The notes under the pieces were generated by a model that did not search any database, was not told the DNA's origin, and was given only the letters and a program-made list of their open reading frames with translations. A stretch of DNA of 14,890 bases from an uncultured Bacteroides sp. (GTDB taxonomy: Bacteria; Bacteroidota; Bacteroidia; Bacteroidales; Bacteroidaceae): contig CABROZ010000054.1 in the NCBI GenBank assembly GCA_902472795.1, forward strand, positions 1-14,890. The letters run 5' to 3'. Numbering within the stretch: position 1 is the first letter of the stretch; every line of letters begins with the position of its first letter. This document shows positions 6,339 to 14,035 of the stretch, piece after piece. The position numbers and the translations under genes were made by a program.

Positions 6339-6944
6339 ATGAATGCTGTTAAATTTGTCTTAAGAACATGGGCTGTTCTTGCCTTGGCTTTGATGCCGGT
6401 GGGGGCAGCTGCCGAAGTCCGAACCGAAAGTCCGGCTGGAGGAAAAGGGGAAATAGTAATCTGCCGCGGGGTGGAGGCCCATACTTGCGGTCCGATGGTG
6501 AAGATAGGTCAGGAGGCACCCGACTTTCGGGCGGTGAATGCTGCGCTGGAGGAAGTCAGCCTGTCATCTTATCGGGGTAAACGGGTGATATTGAATATTT
6601 TCCCCAGCCTCGACACGCCGACGTGTGCCATGTCCGTCCGTCAGTTTAATGCCCGTGCTTCGGAACTGGAGAACACCGTTGTGCTCTGCCTGTCGATGGA
6701 CCTACCCTTTGCACAGTCACGCTTCTGCACCACTGAGGGGTTGGAAAACGTAGTGCCGCTCTCGCTGTTTCGCAGTCGTGATTTTGTAGAAGGCTATGGC
6801 CTTCGCCTGGCCGACGGTCCACTGGAGGGATTGATGGCACGTGCAGTTGTTGTGATAGGCGAAGACGGCAAGGTGCGCTACACGCAGCTGGTCAAGGTGA
6901 TTTCCGACGAACCTGACTACGAGGCTGCGCTGAAGGCGTTGTAG
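6339..6944 (+). CDS. tpx: Thiol peroxidase (Tpx) with N-terminal signal peptide
   Basis: Tpx reduces hydrogen and alkyl peroxides using a peroxidatic and a resolving cysteine, recycled by a thioredoxin-like donor. The ATG at 6339 gives 201 residues. The peroxiredoxin core runs from about residue 54 (KIGQEAPDF) to the end. The catalytic TPTC motif puts the peroxidatic cysteine at C96. The resolving cysteine is C130 (RFCTTEGL). The 34-residue spacing equals that of E. coli Tpx (C61-C95). Other landmarks are LNIFPSLDT, DLPFAQ and MARAVVVI. Unlike the usual cytoplasmic protein of about 165 residues, residues 1-25 look like a cleavable signal peptide (hydrophobic stretch ending GAAA before E26). 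The following linker adds two cysteines, C42 and C50. Periplasmic location is therefore inferred. It is convergent with the transglutaminase-like gene. Confidence 0.92.
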   Translation: MNAVKFVLRTWAVLALALMPVGAAAEVRTESPAGGKGEIVICRGVEAHTCGPMVKIGQEAPDFRAVNAALEEVSLSSYRGKRVILNIFPSLDTPTCAMSVRQFNARASELENTVVLCLSMDLPFAQSRFCTTEGLENVVPLSLFRSRDFVEGYGLRLADGPLEGLMARAVVVIGEDGKVRYTQLVKVISDEPDYEAALKAL

Positions 6945-6948
6945 CAAT

Positions 6949-6969
6949 AGGCACTTGAGCCTTCTTTTT
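6949..6969 (+). terminator. Possible terminator of tpx
   Basis: AGGC, loop ACTTGA, GCCT, then TCTTTTTAT right after the tpx stop. The stem is only four base pairs, so this is weak. It overlaps the end of the convergent gene. Confidence 0.35.
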
Positions 6970-8188
6970 ATCGGGGAGCCTGCCAAAAGTACTGGTCGTC
7001 GTTGACGGACAGGTTCCTCGAATTTCGTTGACTGCTGTCGCAGCCGGTGGGTTGCAGGAAGATGTAGTTGATGAGATTCTCATGGTCGCTTTCCGTATTG
7101 AACCCGTAGCGTGTCCAGCTTTCCAGATAGAACAGGTTCTTAGCCATGTATTCGTACAGATACTCTTCCGTCGTGGTCTTCTTTTCATTGTTCCAGTTGG
7201 CCTCTTCGTTCACCCGGACAGGCTGGCCGCTTCTGAGGCGTGCGCGCACTTCCTGTATGCTCAGCAGGTTGTCCTGCTCGTCGGTCACCCAAGCATTGTT
7301 CGTGGGGTCTATCCAAAGCCACTTGCCGAGGGTGGACGAATAAACGGCGTTGATGACATGGCAGTCGTTGATGTACGTCTTCGGCATGCAGGTGATGACG
7401 CGCGACGGAATACCCATCGACAGGTAGCATTCGTTCAGCATCGTAGCCAGTCCGCGGCAGTTTAGTCCTCGGCTGCCGTCTTTGCAGGCCTCGGCAAAGT
7501 TGATGGAGTTGTTTCCCCCTGTCGGAATACCGTTCTGCCCGTCGTGGCGTATCTTGTCGTGGATATAGGTCAGGATGCGTTTGATAGTGGCCAGTTCGTC
7601 GCCCGGTACAGCCACGCTGTCCAGCCGGAAATAGTCACGTACACGCTTCAGGTCGGGCTCGTCGGCCTGCGCATAGACGATCTGGGGCAGGCTGTCGGCA
7701 GACTGTGTGCGGGTGTATTCCGGCGCATTTTGCAGGATATAGAGGTAATCGGTAGTCTCTTTCAGTCGCTTCAGGGCGGGTTGCAATTCAGGTGCATCCA
7801 GAATGCTTTTCAGGTCTTCGTCGTTGATTATCCTGTTGTAGCTAACTTCCATCTTTCCGCTATCCAGTGCTTTGAGCAGGTTGTTGGCAGCTTCTTGTTT
7901 TTTCCCTTGTCTCGCCTGGACGCAGGCCATGTTATAGTAGCTGGAATATTTGAAGTAGGCATAGCTTTCGGTCAGTTGCGTCGCATGTGCGTCGTAGAAG
8001 TCGATAATCTTCTGGCAGAGAGCTTCGGTAGCCGGATAGTCATTCTCGGTATATGCGTTGATAAGCTGTGTGTTCAGCGAGTCGGCAGAGGCCAGAAACT
8101 TCCGTTCGGCATCGGTTTGTGCCGACAGGGTTGTGGAGCAGGCTAAACTTAACAGCAAAATCAACAGATTTCCTTTCAGTCTTTTCAT
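6968..8188 (-). CDS. Exported transglutaminase-like domain protein
   Basis: A 406-residue protein with a signal sequence (MKRLKGNLLILLLSLAC). Cleavage by signal peptidase I near residues 23-25 or lipidation at C17 are both possible, because the lipobox S-L-A-C is not standard. Residues 80-112 resemble a TPR helix pair (YYNMACVQARQGKKQEAANNLLKAL). The transglutaminase core is complete: C244 in GLNCRGLATM, H277 in DCHVINAVY and D294 in WIDPTNNAW. This triad is shared by transglutaminases and by cysteine peptidases of the same fold. Most bacterial members are thought to be peptidases, so protein crosslinking should not be assumed. It acts in the periplasm or on a membrane surface. A good promoter lies upstream. 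It is a single-gene unit, divergent from the EFR1-type gene. Confidence 0.85.
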   Translation of the reverse strand: MKRLKGNLLILLLSLACSTTLSAQTDAERKFLASADSLNTQLINAYTENDYPATEALCQKIIDFYDAHATQLTESYAYFKYSSYYNMACVQARQGKKQEAANNLLKALDSGKMEVSYNRIINDEDLKSILDAPELQPALKRLKETTDYLYILQNAPEYTRTQSADSLPQIVYAQADEPDLKRVRDYFRLDSVAVPGDELATIKRILTYIHDKIRHDGQNGIPTGGNNSINFAEACKDGSRGLNCRGLATMLNECYLSMGIPSRVITCMPKTYINDCHVINAVYSSTLGKWLWIDPTNNAWVTDEQDNLLSIQEVRARLRSGQPVRVNEEANWNNEKKTTTEEYLYEYMAKNLFYLESWTRYGFNTESDHENLINYIFLQPTGCDSSQRNSRNLSVNDDQYFWQAPR

Positions 8189-8233
8189 TGTGGGTTCTGT
8201 TAAAAATGGTTGTAAATAGGATTGTTCAGGCTA

Positions 8234-8265
8234 CAAAGTAATCGATAATAAATGAAATGTCCAAG
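8234..8265 (-). promoter_or_regulatory. Probable promoter of the transglutaminase-like gene
   Basis: On the minus strand: CTTG at 8265-8262, a 20-base spacer, then TTACTTTG at 8241-8234 (one mismatch to TAnnTTTG). The leader would be about 40 bases. Confidence 0.6.
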
Positions 8266-8292
8266 TATTCAGATGGATTAAAACTTGTCGGA

Positions 8293-8324
8293 TATGTTTT
8301 TACAAGAATTAATCCTTATTTTTG
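8293..8324 (+). promoter_or_regulatory. Probable promoter of the EFR1-type gene
   Basis: TATG at 8293-8296 (three of four to TTTG), a 20-base spacer, then TATTTTTG at 8317-8324, a full match to TAnnTTTG. The leader of about 50 bases contains a six-pair hairpin at 8338-8358. Confidence 0.55.
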
Positions 8325-8337
8325 TCGGCAGAAGCCC

Positions 8338-8358
8338 CGCCCGATGAACGAACGGGCG
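8338..8358 (+). promoter_or_regulatory. Leader hairpin before the EFR1-type gene
   Basis: CGCCCG and CGGGCG pair around the loop ATGAACGAA, ending 22 bases before the start codon. There is no T run, so it is not a terminator. It may stabilise the leader or have no role. Confidence 0.35.
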
Positions 8359-8380
8359 TGATGGTTGTTATAGAAACGTT

Positions 8381-9187
8381 ATGATACTCTATTTTTCTGC
8401 AACAGGAAACAGCCGCTATGTAGCGGTTATGCTGGCCCGGGAGTTGGACGGCCAGTCGGTGATGGATATGGGTCCGTACATGAGGCCGGGGGCGGAACGG
8501 TTGACGGTGACGCTGGCCGAGGGCGAACCGTTGGTTTTTGTCTTCCCCGTGCATTCGTGGGGATTGCCCAAGTATCTGGCGGATGTACTGGCGTCGATGG
8601 ACGTGCAAGGTTATGTGCCTGGTCGGAACTACGTCTGCCTGCTGGCAACCTGTGGCGACGATGCGGGACGTACCTATCGTTTGTGGAGCAGGGCTGTGGC
8701 AAAGGCCGGTCTGCAGGCAGATGCCGGTTTTACGGTGTTCATGCCCAATACGTATGTCCTCTTCCCCGGCTTCGATGTAGATAAGGCAGAAGTGCGCGAC
8801 CGCAAGCTGGATGCCTCTCCAGCTGCCGTCCGGCACGTGGCGGAGCAAATCAAGGCGGGAGTGCGGGGCGACTTTACCTGGCAAGGCAGTGTGCCGGGAC
8901 TAAAAACTGGAGTTGTCTATCCGTTGTTTGTCCGCTTCATGACGTCAGACAAGGCATTCCATGCCGACGCTGACTCCTGCATCGGTTGTGGCCGTTGCGC
9001 GGAGGCATGTCCCGTGGACAACATCACGCTGACGGCTATGCATCCCAAGCGTGAAGGCAAACACATGCCCGTCTGGCACGGCCGGTGCCTCAACTGTCTG
9101 GCCTGCTACCACTATTGCCCTACGCATGCCATTGGTTATGGCTCGAAAACTCAGGGTAAAGGCTACTATACATGTCCTTGTAAATAA
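8381..9187 (+). CDS. EFR1-family flavodoxin/ferredoxin fusion
   Basis: A 268-residue cytoplasmic electron-transfer protein. The N-terminal flavodoxin-like domain opens with ILYFSATGNSRYVA (residues 2-15), the FMN phosphate loop, and continues with VFVFPVHSWGLP (52-63) and LLATCGDDAG (87-96), which line the flavin site in flavodoxins. The C-terminal ferredoxin domain has two classical 4Fe-4S motifs: C190, C193, C196, C200 followed by proline, and C226, C229, C232, C236 followed by proline. This order defines the EFR1 family, which is widespread in anaerobes. Its redox partners are not known. A stray CxC pair (C265, C267) ends the protein. The ATG at 8381 places the FMN loop right at the N terminus, as usual for the family. 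Confidence 0.9.
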   Translation: MILYFSATGNSRYVAVMLARELDGQSVMDMGPYMRPGAERLTVTLAEGEPLVFVFPVHSWGLPKYLADVLASMDVQGYVPGRNYVCLLATCGDDAGRTYRLWSRAVAKAGLQADAGFTVFMPNTYVLFPGFDVDKAEVRDRKLDASPAAVRHVAEQIKAGVRGDFTWQGSVPGLKTGVVYPLFVRFMTSDKAFHADADSCIGCGRCAEACPVDNITLTAMHPKREGKHMPVWHGRCLNCLACYHYCPTHAIGYGSKTQGKGYYTCPCK

Positions 9188-9236
9188 AGGCGTACAGACT
9201 CTGTCCTTTATGCTTTTCTGGCACAGCGTCTGAAGC

Positions 9237-9939
9237 TTAGTCTTCCAGGCAGACACCGACACCTTTCAGCGACTTGAGCGTGACAGAAGTGTCTTGGGAA
9301 AGATATTTGCGGAGTTTGGTGATGAAGACGTCCAGACTGCGCGAGGAGTAGAAGTCGGCTGTTTCCCATACAGCGGTCAGGATGTCGTCGCGGCTGGACT
9401 ACTTGTCCTTTTCGGCGGCAGAGCATTTCGAGTATTTTCGCTTCTTTGGGTGTCAACGCCTAGCGCTCCGTGCCGTGGCAGAGCAGGTGTTGCAAGGGCA
9501 GGAAGCGATAACTGCCGATGGCATATCCTTCTTCCGTGGGAGCTTCTTCGGTCTGTGGGGCGGTGGCACTCTGTTTTATTTTCAGCACGGCCTGGATGTG
9601 GGCATTCAGCTCTTCGGGCAGGAAAGGCTTCTTGATGTAGAAGTCGGCGCCCGACTGATAGCCGTTGATGACGTCGCGTGCCGTCGTCAGTCCGGTGATG
9701 AAGATAATGGCCAGCTGGGGATAGCGCTGACGGATGTGCTGCACCATGGTCATGCCGTTCATGACCGGCATCTCTACGTCGGACACAATTACGTCGAACT
9801 CCTTTTGCTCCAGCAGTTCCAGCCCCTCCCGGCCGTTGGGGGCGGTGGTCACTTCGTAACCGCCTATCATCTGCTCCAGGCTGCTCTTCAGGATGAAGCA
9901 CAGATTCTTGTCGTCTTCTACCAGCAATACTCGTATCAT
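9237..9939 (-). pseudogene. OmpR-family response regulator, disrupted by an amber codon and a one-base insertion
   Basis: The intact first part (9460-9939, 159 residues) is a complete receiver domain: acidic pocket E8, D9, D10, phosphoacceptor D54 in VSDVEMP, T82 and K104 (KKP). The reading frame then meets TAG at 9460-9462. In the same frame it continues ALTPKEAKILEMLCRRKGQ, the start of an OmpR-type winged helix. At 9396-9397 an extra C (coding strand GTCCAGC for expected GTCAGC) shifts the frame. Removing it restores SRDDILTAVWE and SRSLDVFITKLRKYL up to a TAA at 9237-9239. The repaired protein would be 233 residues, the normal family length. The TAG is one transition away from CAG (Gln). 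Made as is, the product has a receiver but no DNA-binding domain. Its ATG overlaps the kinase stop (ATGA). Confidence 0.9.
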
Positions 9940-11279
9940 AGTTTTTTGTCTTGAACAGGCAGCGTCAGTGTGAATTCACAGAACTTACCCTCTATACTGT
10001 TTACCGAAACGCTTCCGCCCATGGCCGTGATGACTTTGTGGACAAAGTTCAGACCCAGGCCGAAGCCGGACACTTTCTTCTCTTTCTTGTATTCCAGCCC
10101 GCCACGGTCGAACTTTTCAAAGATATGCTTCTGCTGTTTCAGCGGGATGCCCCAACCGTTGTCCCACACCCGGATGAGGACGTGGCGGTTCTGTTCTTCG
10201 GCCGAGAGGCGGATAGTGACACATTCGTTGGAATACTTCAGCGAATTGTCTATCAGGTTGCTAAGGGCTTCCTTCAGGTATTCGGCATCGGCCGTTACCA
10301 TGAGGGAGTCTGGGCAATGGGTTTCAAAGGTTACTTCCTTGTCGGTCTGGACCTGGTATTTCTGCGTCAGCTCGTCGAACAGGGCACACAGGCTGACTGG
10401 CTCTTGCGCCAGTTTCAGGCGCGACTGCTCCAGCTTGGCGATAGTCAGAATTTTCTCGGACAGATCGAGCAGGTGGGCACTCTCTTCGTGCAGGATGGAG
10501 AAATACTGTTTCTTCAGTTCGGGGTTCCGGTCCAACAGACCGCTTTCCAACGTATGCCCGGTCATGGAGATGGTGGTGATGGGCGTTTTCATGTCGTGAA
10601 TCATGGCGTAGGTGAAGTCCTGCCGCAGGCGGGCTATTCGGTTCTGTCGGATGATGATTCGTACCTGATAGACGATGCATCCGGCTACGAAGACCAGCAG
10701 CAGGGCGGTGGCCACGAGCAGGACGCCCATCTGCCGGAAGGCAATCCAATAAGAGTTCAGGATGGTGGCCCGGATGGCTTGTGTATGTTCCCTGTTCAAA
10801 TAGACTGGATTAGTTTGGAGTGTCTTGAACGAATGTTCCCAGACAGAATCATCTTCTTCCTGAAGGGGAACACCGAAGGAATCGACCAGCCGACATTTCA
10901 CCTGGGCCTGATAGCCTTCTTGCGCCAGACGGGCTGTAAAGATGGAGTCGGCCAGCGGCAAGGAGATAGACGAGTGGTAAATGGAGTCGGCATAATGGTT
11001 GGTGAGTACCGCCAGATATTCGAACAGCGTCTGGTCGATTTCTCTTTCATAGTCGAAATTCGTAGAAAAACTGAGGGTGATATCCTCATCTTGGGTATCG
11101 CTTAGCCGGTCAAGACGTGTTTTAGCCTCGTCCACAACGGCTTGCGGGAACAGACGGTTGCTGACCTGCAACAGTTCCGCCTCTATCATCCGGTAAGTGT
11201 GGACCAGCCACGAGCCTTGGATGGCTATGATGACAATCAGGCTCAGAAAGGTGAGTATTTTGATGTATTTGCCGGGCAT
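9936..11279 (-). CDS. Membrane sensor histidine kinase
   Basis: The ATG at 11279 (MPGKYIKILTFLSL) gives 447 residues. Upstream in-frame sequence overlaps the divergent gene and is not used. Membrane helices are near 5-28 and 182-205, enclosing a periplasmic sensor of about 150 residues that I do not recognise. The H box MIHDMKTPI has the phosphoacceptor H228. The ATP-binding domain has the N box NLIDNSLKYS (341-350), the G1 box DNGWGIP (373-379) and GFGLGL (405-410). All catalytic boxes are present, so the kinase appears functional. It is followed with an ATGA overlap by a response regulator that has lost its DNA-binding domain, and it is divergent from an outer membrane barrel gene. The likely historical role is control of that barrel in answer to an envelope signal. 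Confidence 0.93.
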   Translation of the reverse strand: MPGKYIKILTFLSLIVIIAIQGSWLVHTYRMIEAELLQVSNRLFPQAVVDEAKTRLDRLSDTQDEDITLSFSTNFDYEREIDQTLFEYLAVLTNHYADSIYHSSISLPLADSIFTARLAQEGYQAQVKCRLVDSFGVPLQEEDDSVWEHSFKTLQTNPVYLNREHTQAIRATILNSYWIAFRQMGVLLVATALLLVFVAGCIVYQVRIIIRQNRIARLRQDFTYAMIHDMKTPITTISMTGHTLESGLLDRNPELKKQYFSILHEESAHLLDLSEKILTIAKLEQSRLKLAQEPVSLCALFDELTQKYQVQTDKEVTFETHCPDSLMVTADAEYLKEALSNLIDNSLKYSNECVTIRLSAEEQNRHVLIRVWDNGWGIPLKQQKHIFEKFDRGGLEYKKEKKVSGFGLGLNFVHKVITAMGGSVSVNSIEGKFCEFTLTLPVQDKKL

Positions 11280-11298
11280 AAATGTCTTGATTTGTCGG

Positions 11299-11306
11299 CA
11301 AAGATA
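11299..11306 (-). promoter_or_regulatory. Candidate -7 element for the sensor kinase gene
   Basis: Minus strand TATCTTTG matches TAnnTTTG, 19 bases before the kinase ATG. The -33 region has no TTTG-like sequence and is instead covered by TAACAAT repeats, as would fit an activator-dependent promoter. Confidence 0.5.
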
Positions 11307-11379
11307 TAACAATCTCTTAACAATCGGGTGTTTCCTAACAATAATATAAGGAAAGCATAACGAAGCCATAACCAGCTTT
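11307..11379. promoter_or_regulatory. Helically phased TAAC direct repeats, candidate OmpR-type operator
   Basis: TAACAAT occurs at 11307, 11318 and 11336. From 11336 a TAA(C/G) element recurs every 11 bases: TAACAAT at 11336, TAAGGAA at 11347, TAACGAA at 11358, TAACCAG at 11369. The first pair is also 11 apart. Direct repeats with 10-11 bp spacing are the usual target form of OmpR-family dimers. The set lies directly upstream of both divergent -7 elements. Confidence 0.5.
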
Positions 11380-11394
11380 CTGCCGTAAAGGCCG

Positions 11395-11402
11395 TTACTT
11401 TG
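11395..11402 (+). promoter_or_regulatory. Candidate -7 element for the outer membrane barrel gene
   Basis: TTACTTTG (one mismatch to TAnnTTTG) lies 30 bases before the ATG at 11433. A -33 element is not recognisable. The phased TAAC repeats end 15 bases upstream, where an activator would be expected. Confidence 0.45.
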
Positions 11403-11432
11403 CGGCATGAAAACAAAATAAATGAATGCTTT

Positions 11433-13724
11433 ATGAAACAGATTGTTATTCTGACGGTAAGTTTGATTGTGGCAGCCATTCGCTTGGCTGCGCAAGAGAT
11501 AAGAGGAAGTGTGGCGGATAAGGACCAATGTCCGATTGAGGGTGCAACGGTAGTGATGCAGACGCCGGATTCTGTATTTGTTGATGGCGTAACTACCGAT
11601 TCGCTGGGCCGTTTCGTCTTTCATCGGGAAATGAAGCAATACCGCTTGATTTTCCAACACCTACTTTATAAGAGTGTAGTGAAAGACTATAACGTGGCTG
11701 GTGATATTGGTGTGGTGACCATGGACGAACAGGATGCTTATGCCTTGAATGAAGTGGTGGTCAGTGCCCAACGCCCTTTGGTGAAAGCCGAGAACGGTGC
11801 CTTGACCTACGATGTGGAAGCCTTGGCCGAAAAGACGACGGCAAACAATGCCTACGAAGCCTTGACTCGCCTGCCGGGTGTATTGGAGCAGGGCGGAAGC
11901 CTGAGCTTGATTGGAGCAGGAAGCGTGACGGTGATACTGAATGGGCGTCCGTCGTCCATGTCAAGCGAGCAACTGGTAAGTCTGCTGAAAAGTACGCCTG
12001 TCAGCAATGTGGAGAAGGCAGAGGTGATGTACAGCGCGCCAGCCAAATATCGGGTGCGAGGGGCGGTCATCAACCTGGTGCTGAAGGACCGGAAGTCCGA
12101 AGACGCTTTCCTGCGCGGGGAAGTCGAAGCCGACTTTACGCAAGCTCGCTATGTGCAGGGCAACGGGCGCATGAACTTTTCCTTCGGAGGGCGAAAGGTG
12201 ACGGCGGATGTACTTTATGCTGCTGACTATACCAAACGGCGGACGGGGTACGATTTTATCTCCCACCATACGCTGGACAACGTGGTGCACGATGTGGAGC
12301 AATACAACACCGGGTTGAGAAGAAAGCTGACCCACAACGTCCGCACTTCCTTGGAGTACCGGATAACCGAGAACGATCATTTGAATATGGCTTATACGGC
12401 AGCCATTACTCCCAGTCTGCGGACGGTTGAAAACTCGGAGGGCACCTTGTCGGAATCGTCCAACGTCCGGAAAGGAGACGAGCAGATGCACAACTTTACC
12501 CTCTACTATACAGCACGTTGGGGAATGAACATTGGCGTGGATTACACCTGTTATTCCTATCCAAGTGTGCAGGAGTTCAGCAATCGGATAGGTGAGGACG
12601 AACAGAACTTTTCGGCTGACAGCCGTCAGCGCATCAACCGATGGAATGTCTATGCAGGCCAGACGCACGTCCTGCCCCAGGATTGGAGTTTGAACTACGG
12701 CATCAACTTTTCTTTTGCCAACGACGAAAGCTCCCAGTTCTATCACGCTCAGGAAGGAGGGGACATGTCATCTCTGAATTCTGAGACGAAGCTGGACGAA
12801 CGGACCTACAACTTCTATGCCGGACTGGAGAAAGCCTTTAGCGAGCGTCTGTCGCTCTCTCTGTCCGCTGCCGGGGAATATTACCGCCTGGCCGATTACA
12901 AGCAGTGGGCTGTTTATCCCTCCATGCAGTTGAACTACATCCCGTCAAGTTCCCACATCTTCCAGCTTTCTTTCTCTTCAGATAAGGCCTATCCCGACTA
13001 TTGGAGTATGCAGGACGCCACGAGTTACCTCAACGGATATGCCAAAGTCATGGGAAATCCCGGCCTGCGCCCTTCGACGGACTATACTGCCGACCTGACC
13101 TACATCCTGAAAAGCAAATACATCTTCAGCCTGTATTATACCCATGTAAAAGACTTGTTTGCCCAGTTGGCCTACCAAAGCCCCGACGATCTGACGATGA
13201 TTTATCAGACGGTGAATTACGATTACGAACAAAACTTCGGCCTTTCAGTGGTTGTTCCGTTCACGGTCGGCAACATTTGGAACTCCCGCCTTACGCTGAA
13301 CGGCTCCTACCTCAGGGATGCCTGCAAGGATTATCATGCCATCGGTTTCGATAACAGCGTTTGGAGAGGAATCGTGATGCTGAACAATACCTTCCGGCTA
13401 TCCTCAAAGCCGGTCATCAGCTTGGAGTTGAACGGACTGTATGTCAGTCCTTCCGTTCAGGGGAATTACGATTTGTCTTCTGTCTGGAAAGTTGATGCCG
13501 GGTTGAAATGGATCTCTGCCGACAAGAAAGCCGAACTTCGTCTGACGGGTAACGACCTGTTCAACAGCGCGACACCCAATGCCCGTGTGAATGACAGGGG
13601 GCAGCGGTTCGAGATTAACCAACATGCGGACAGCCGCTCCCTATCTCTTTCGTTTACCTATAAATTCGGCGGCTACAAGGCGAAGGAACACAAGGATGTG
13701 GATACCTCGCGCTTCGGTTATTGA
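11433..13724 (+). CDS. TonB-receptor-like outer membrane beta-barrel protein
   Basis: The ATG at 11433 begins a clean signal peptide (MKQIVILTVSLIVAAIRLAA), so I chose it over a TTG at 11400. The 763-residue protein then has a carboxypeptidase-regulatory-like beta domain (about 21-100: EIRGSVADKDQCPIEGATVV, DSLGRFVF). LNEVVVSAQRP follows, then a plug-like domain (about 115-215: LTRLPGVLE, VTVILNGRPSSMSS, SAPAKYRVRGAVINLVLK). The rest is a long barrel rich in alternating aromatic strands, with a typical tail (SLSFTYKFGG). The layout fits the outer membrane beta-barrel family (OMP_b-brl_3 type) related to TonB-dependent receptors. No clear TonB box or SusD partner is seen, so the substrate is unknown. 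It is divergent from the kinase gene, suggesting control by that system. Codons and length look intact. Confidence 0.9.
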   Translation: MKQIVILTVSLIVAAIRLAAQEIRGSVADKDQCPIEGATVVMQTPDSVFVDGVTTDSLGRFVFHREMKQYRLIFQHLLYKSVVKDYNVAGDIGVVTMDEQDAYALNEVVVSAQRPLVKAENGALTYDVEALAEKTTANNAYEALTRLPGVLEQGGSLSLIGAGSVTVILNGRPSSMSSEQLVSLLKSTPVSNVEKAEVMYSAPAKYRVRGAVINLVLKDRKSEDAFLRGEVEADFTQARYVQGNGRMNFSFGGRKVTADVLYAADYTKRRTGYDFISHHTLDNVVHDVEQYNTGLRRKLTHNVRTSLEYRITENDHLNMAYTAAITPSLRTVENSEGTLSESSNVRKGDEQMHNFTLYYTARWGMNIGVDYTCYSYPSVQEFSNRIGEDEQNFSADSRQRINRWNVYAGQTHVLPQDWSLNYGINFSFANDESSQFYHAQEGGDMSSLNSETKLDERTYNFYAGLEKAFSERLSLSLSAAGEYYRLADYKQWAVYPSMQLNYIPSSSHIFQLSFSSDKAYPDYWSMQDATSYLNGYAKVMGNPGLRPSTDYTADLTYILKSKYIFSLYYTHVKDLFAQLAYQSPDDLTMIYQTVNYDYEQNFGLSVVVPFTVGNIWNSRLTLNGSYLRDACKDYHAIGFDNSVWRGIVMLNNTFRLSSKPVISLELNGLYVSPSVQGNYDLSSVWKVDAGLKWISADKKAELRLTGNDLFNSATPNARVNDRGQRFEINQHADSRSLSLSFTYKFGGYKAKEHKDVDTSRFGY

Positions 13725-13788
13725 GAAGTTTAAGAGTGATTTTCCGTAGCAGCTATGTTAGCAATATTTTTCCTTCTGTCTTATTAGT

Positions 13789-13880
13789 TTCTCATAGTTG
13801 TGAGAAAGCCATTCTCATGGTTATGAGAAAACTCTTCTCACAGTTATGAGAATGCTCTTCTCATAGTTAGAGAACAAGCG
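13789..13880. repeat. Four-copy 23-bp tandem repeat, each unit a dyad
   Basis: Units are 13789-13811, 13812-13834, 13835-13857 and 13858-13880. The first three read TTCTCA, six bases (such as TAGTTG or TGGTTA), TGAGAA, then five bases. The arms are complementary within a unit and also across unit borders. The fourth copy is missing one base in its right arm and decays afterwards. The array begins 64 bases after the barrel gene stop. Confidence 0.85.
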
Positions 13881-13958
13881 GGAATCTATTAGGGAAGTAT
13901 TTGGGCTCAGTATAAAATCTTGAGGGTTTCAAAATGAAAAAGTATAATCATTATGTAA

Positions 13959-14035
13959 TGTCTTCCTGAACGAAGTGAAGGATCTTGATACCTGAATAAC
14001 TACTTTCGAGATTCTTCGCTTTGCTCAGAATGACA
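13959..14035. repeat. REP-like imperfect inverted repeat
   Basis: Two 29-base arms (13959-13987 and 14007-14035) match at 22 of 29 positions when one is reversed and complemented, with a 19-base loop. The arms contain TCCTGAACGAAGTGAAGGAT and ATTCTTCGCTTTGCTCAGAA. From memory, sequences of the TTCTTCGCTTCGCTCAGAA type are dispersed between genes in many bacterial genomes. The copy number in this genome cannot be seen from one window. Confidence 0.7.

Noticed and set aside
9460..9462. Amber codon read as an amino acid (pyrrolysine or suppression)
   Set aside because: There is no sign of such a system, and a second, frameshifting lesion downstream means read-through would still not restore the protein.
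11400..11432. TTG start for the barrel gene at 11400
   Set aside because: It would put eleven polar residues before the signal peptide and would overlap the -7 element. The ATG at 11433 gives a normal signal peptide.
11280..11660. N-terminal extension of the sensor kinase up to 11660
   Set aside because: The extra sequence overlaps the divergent barrel gene and its promoter, and has no domain. The ATG at 11279 starts directly at the first membrane helix.
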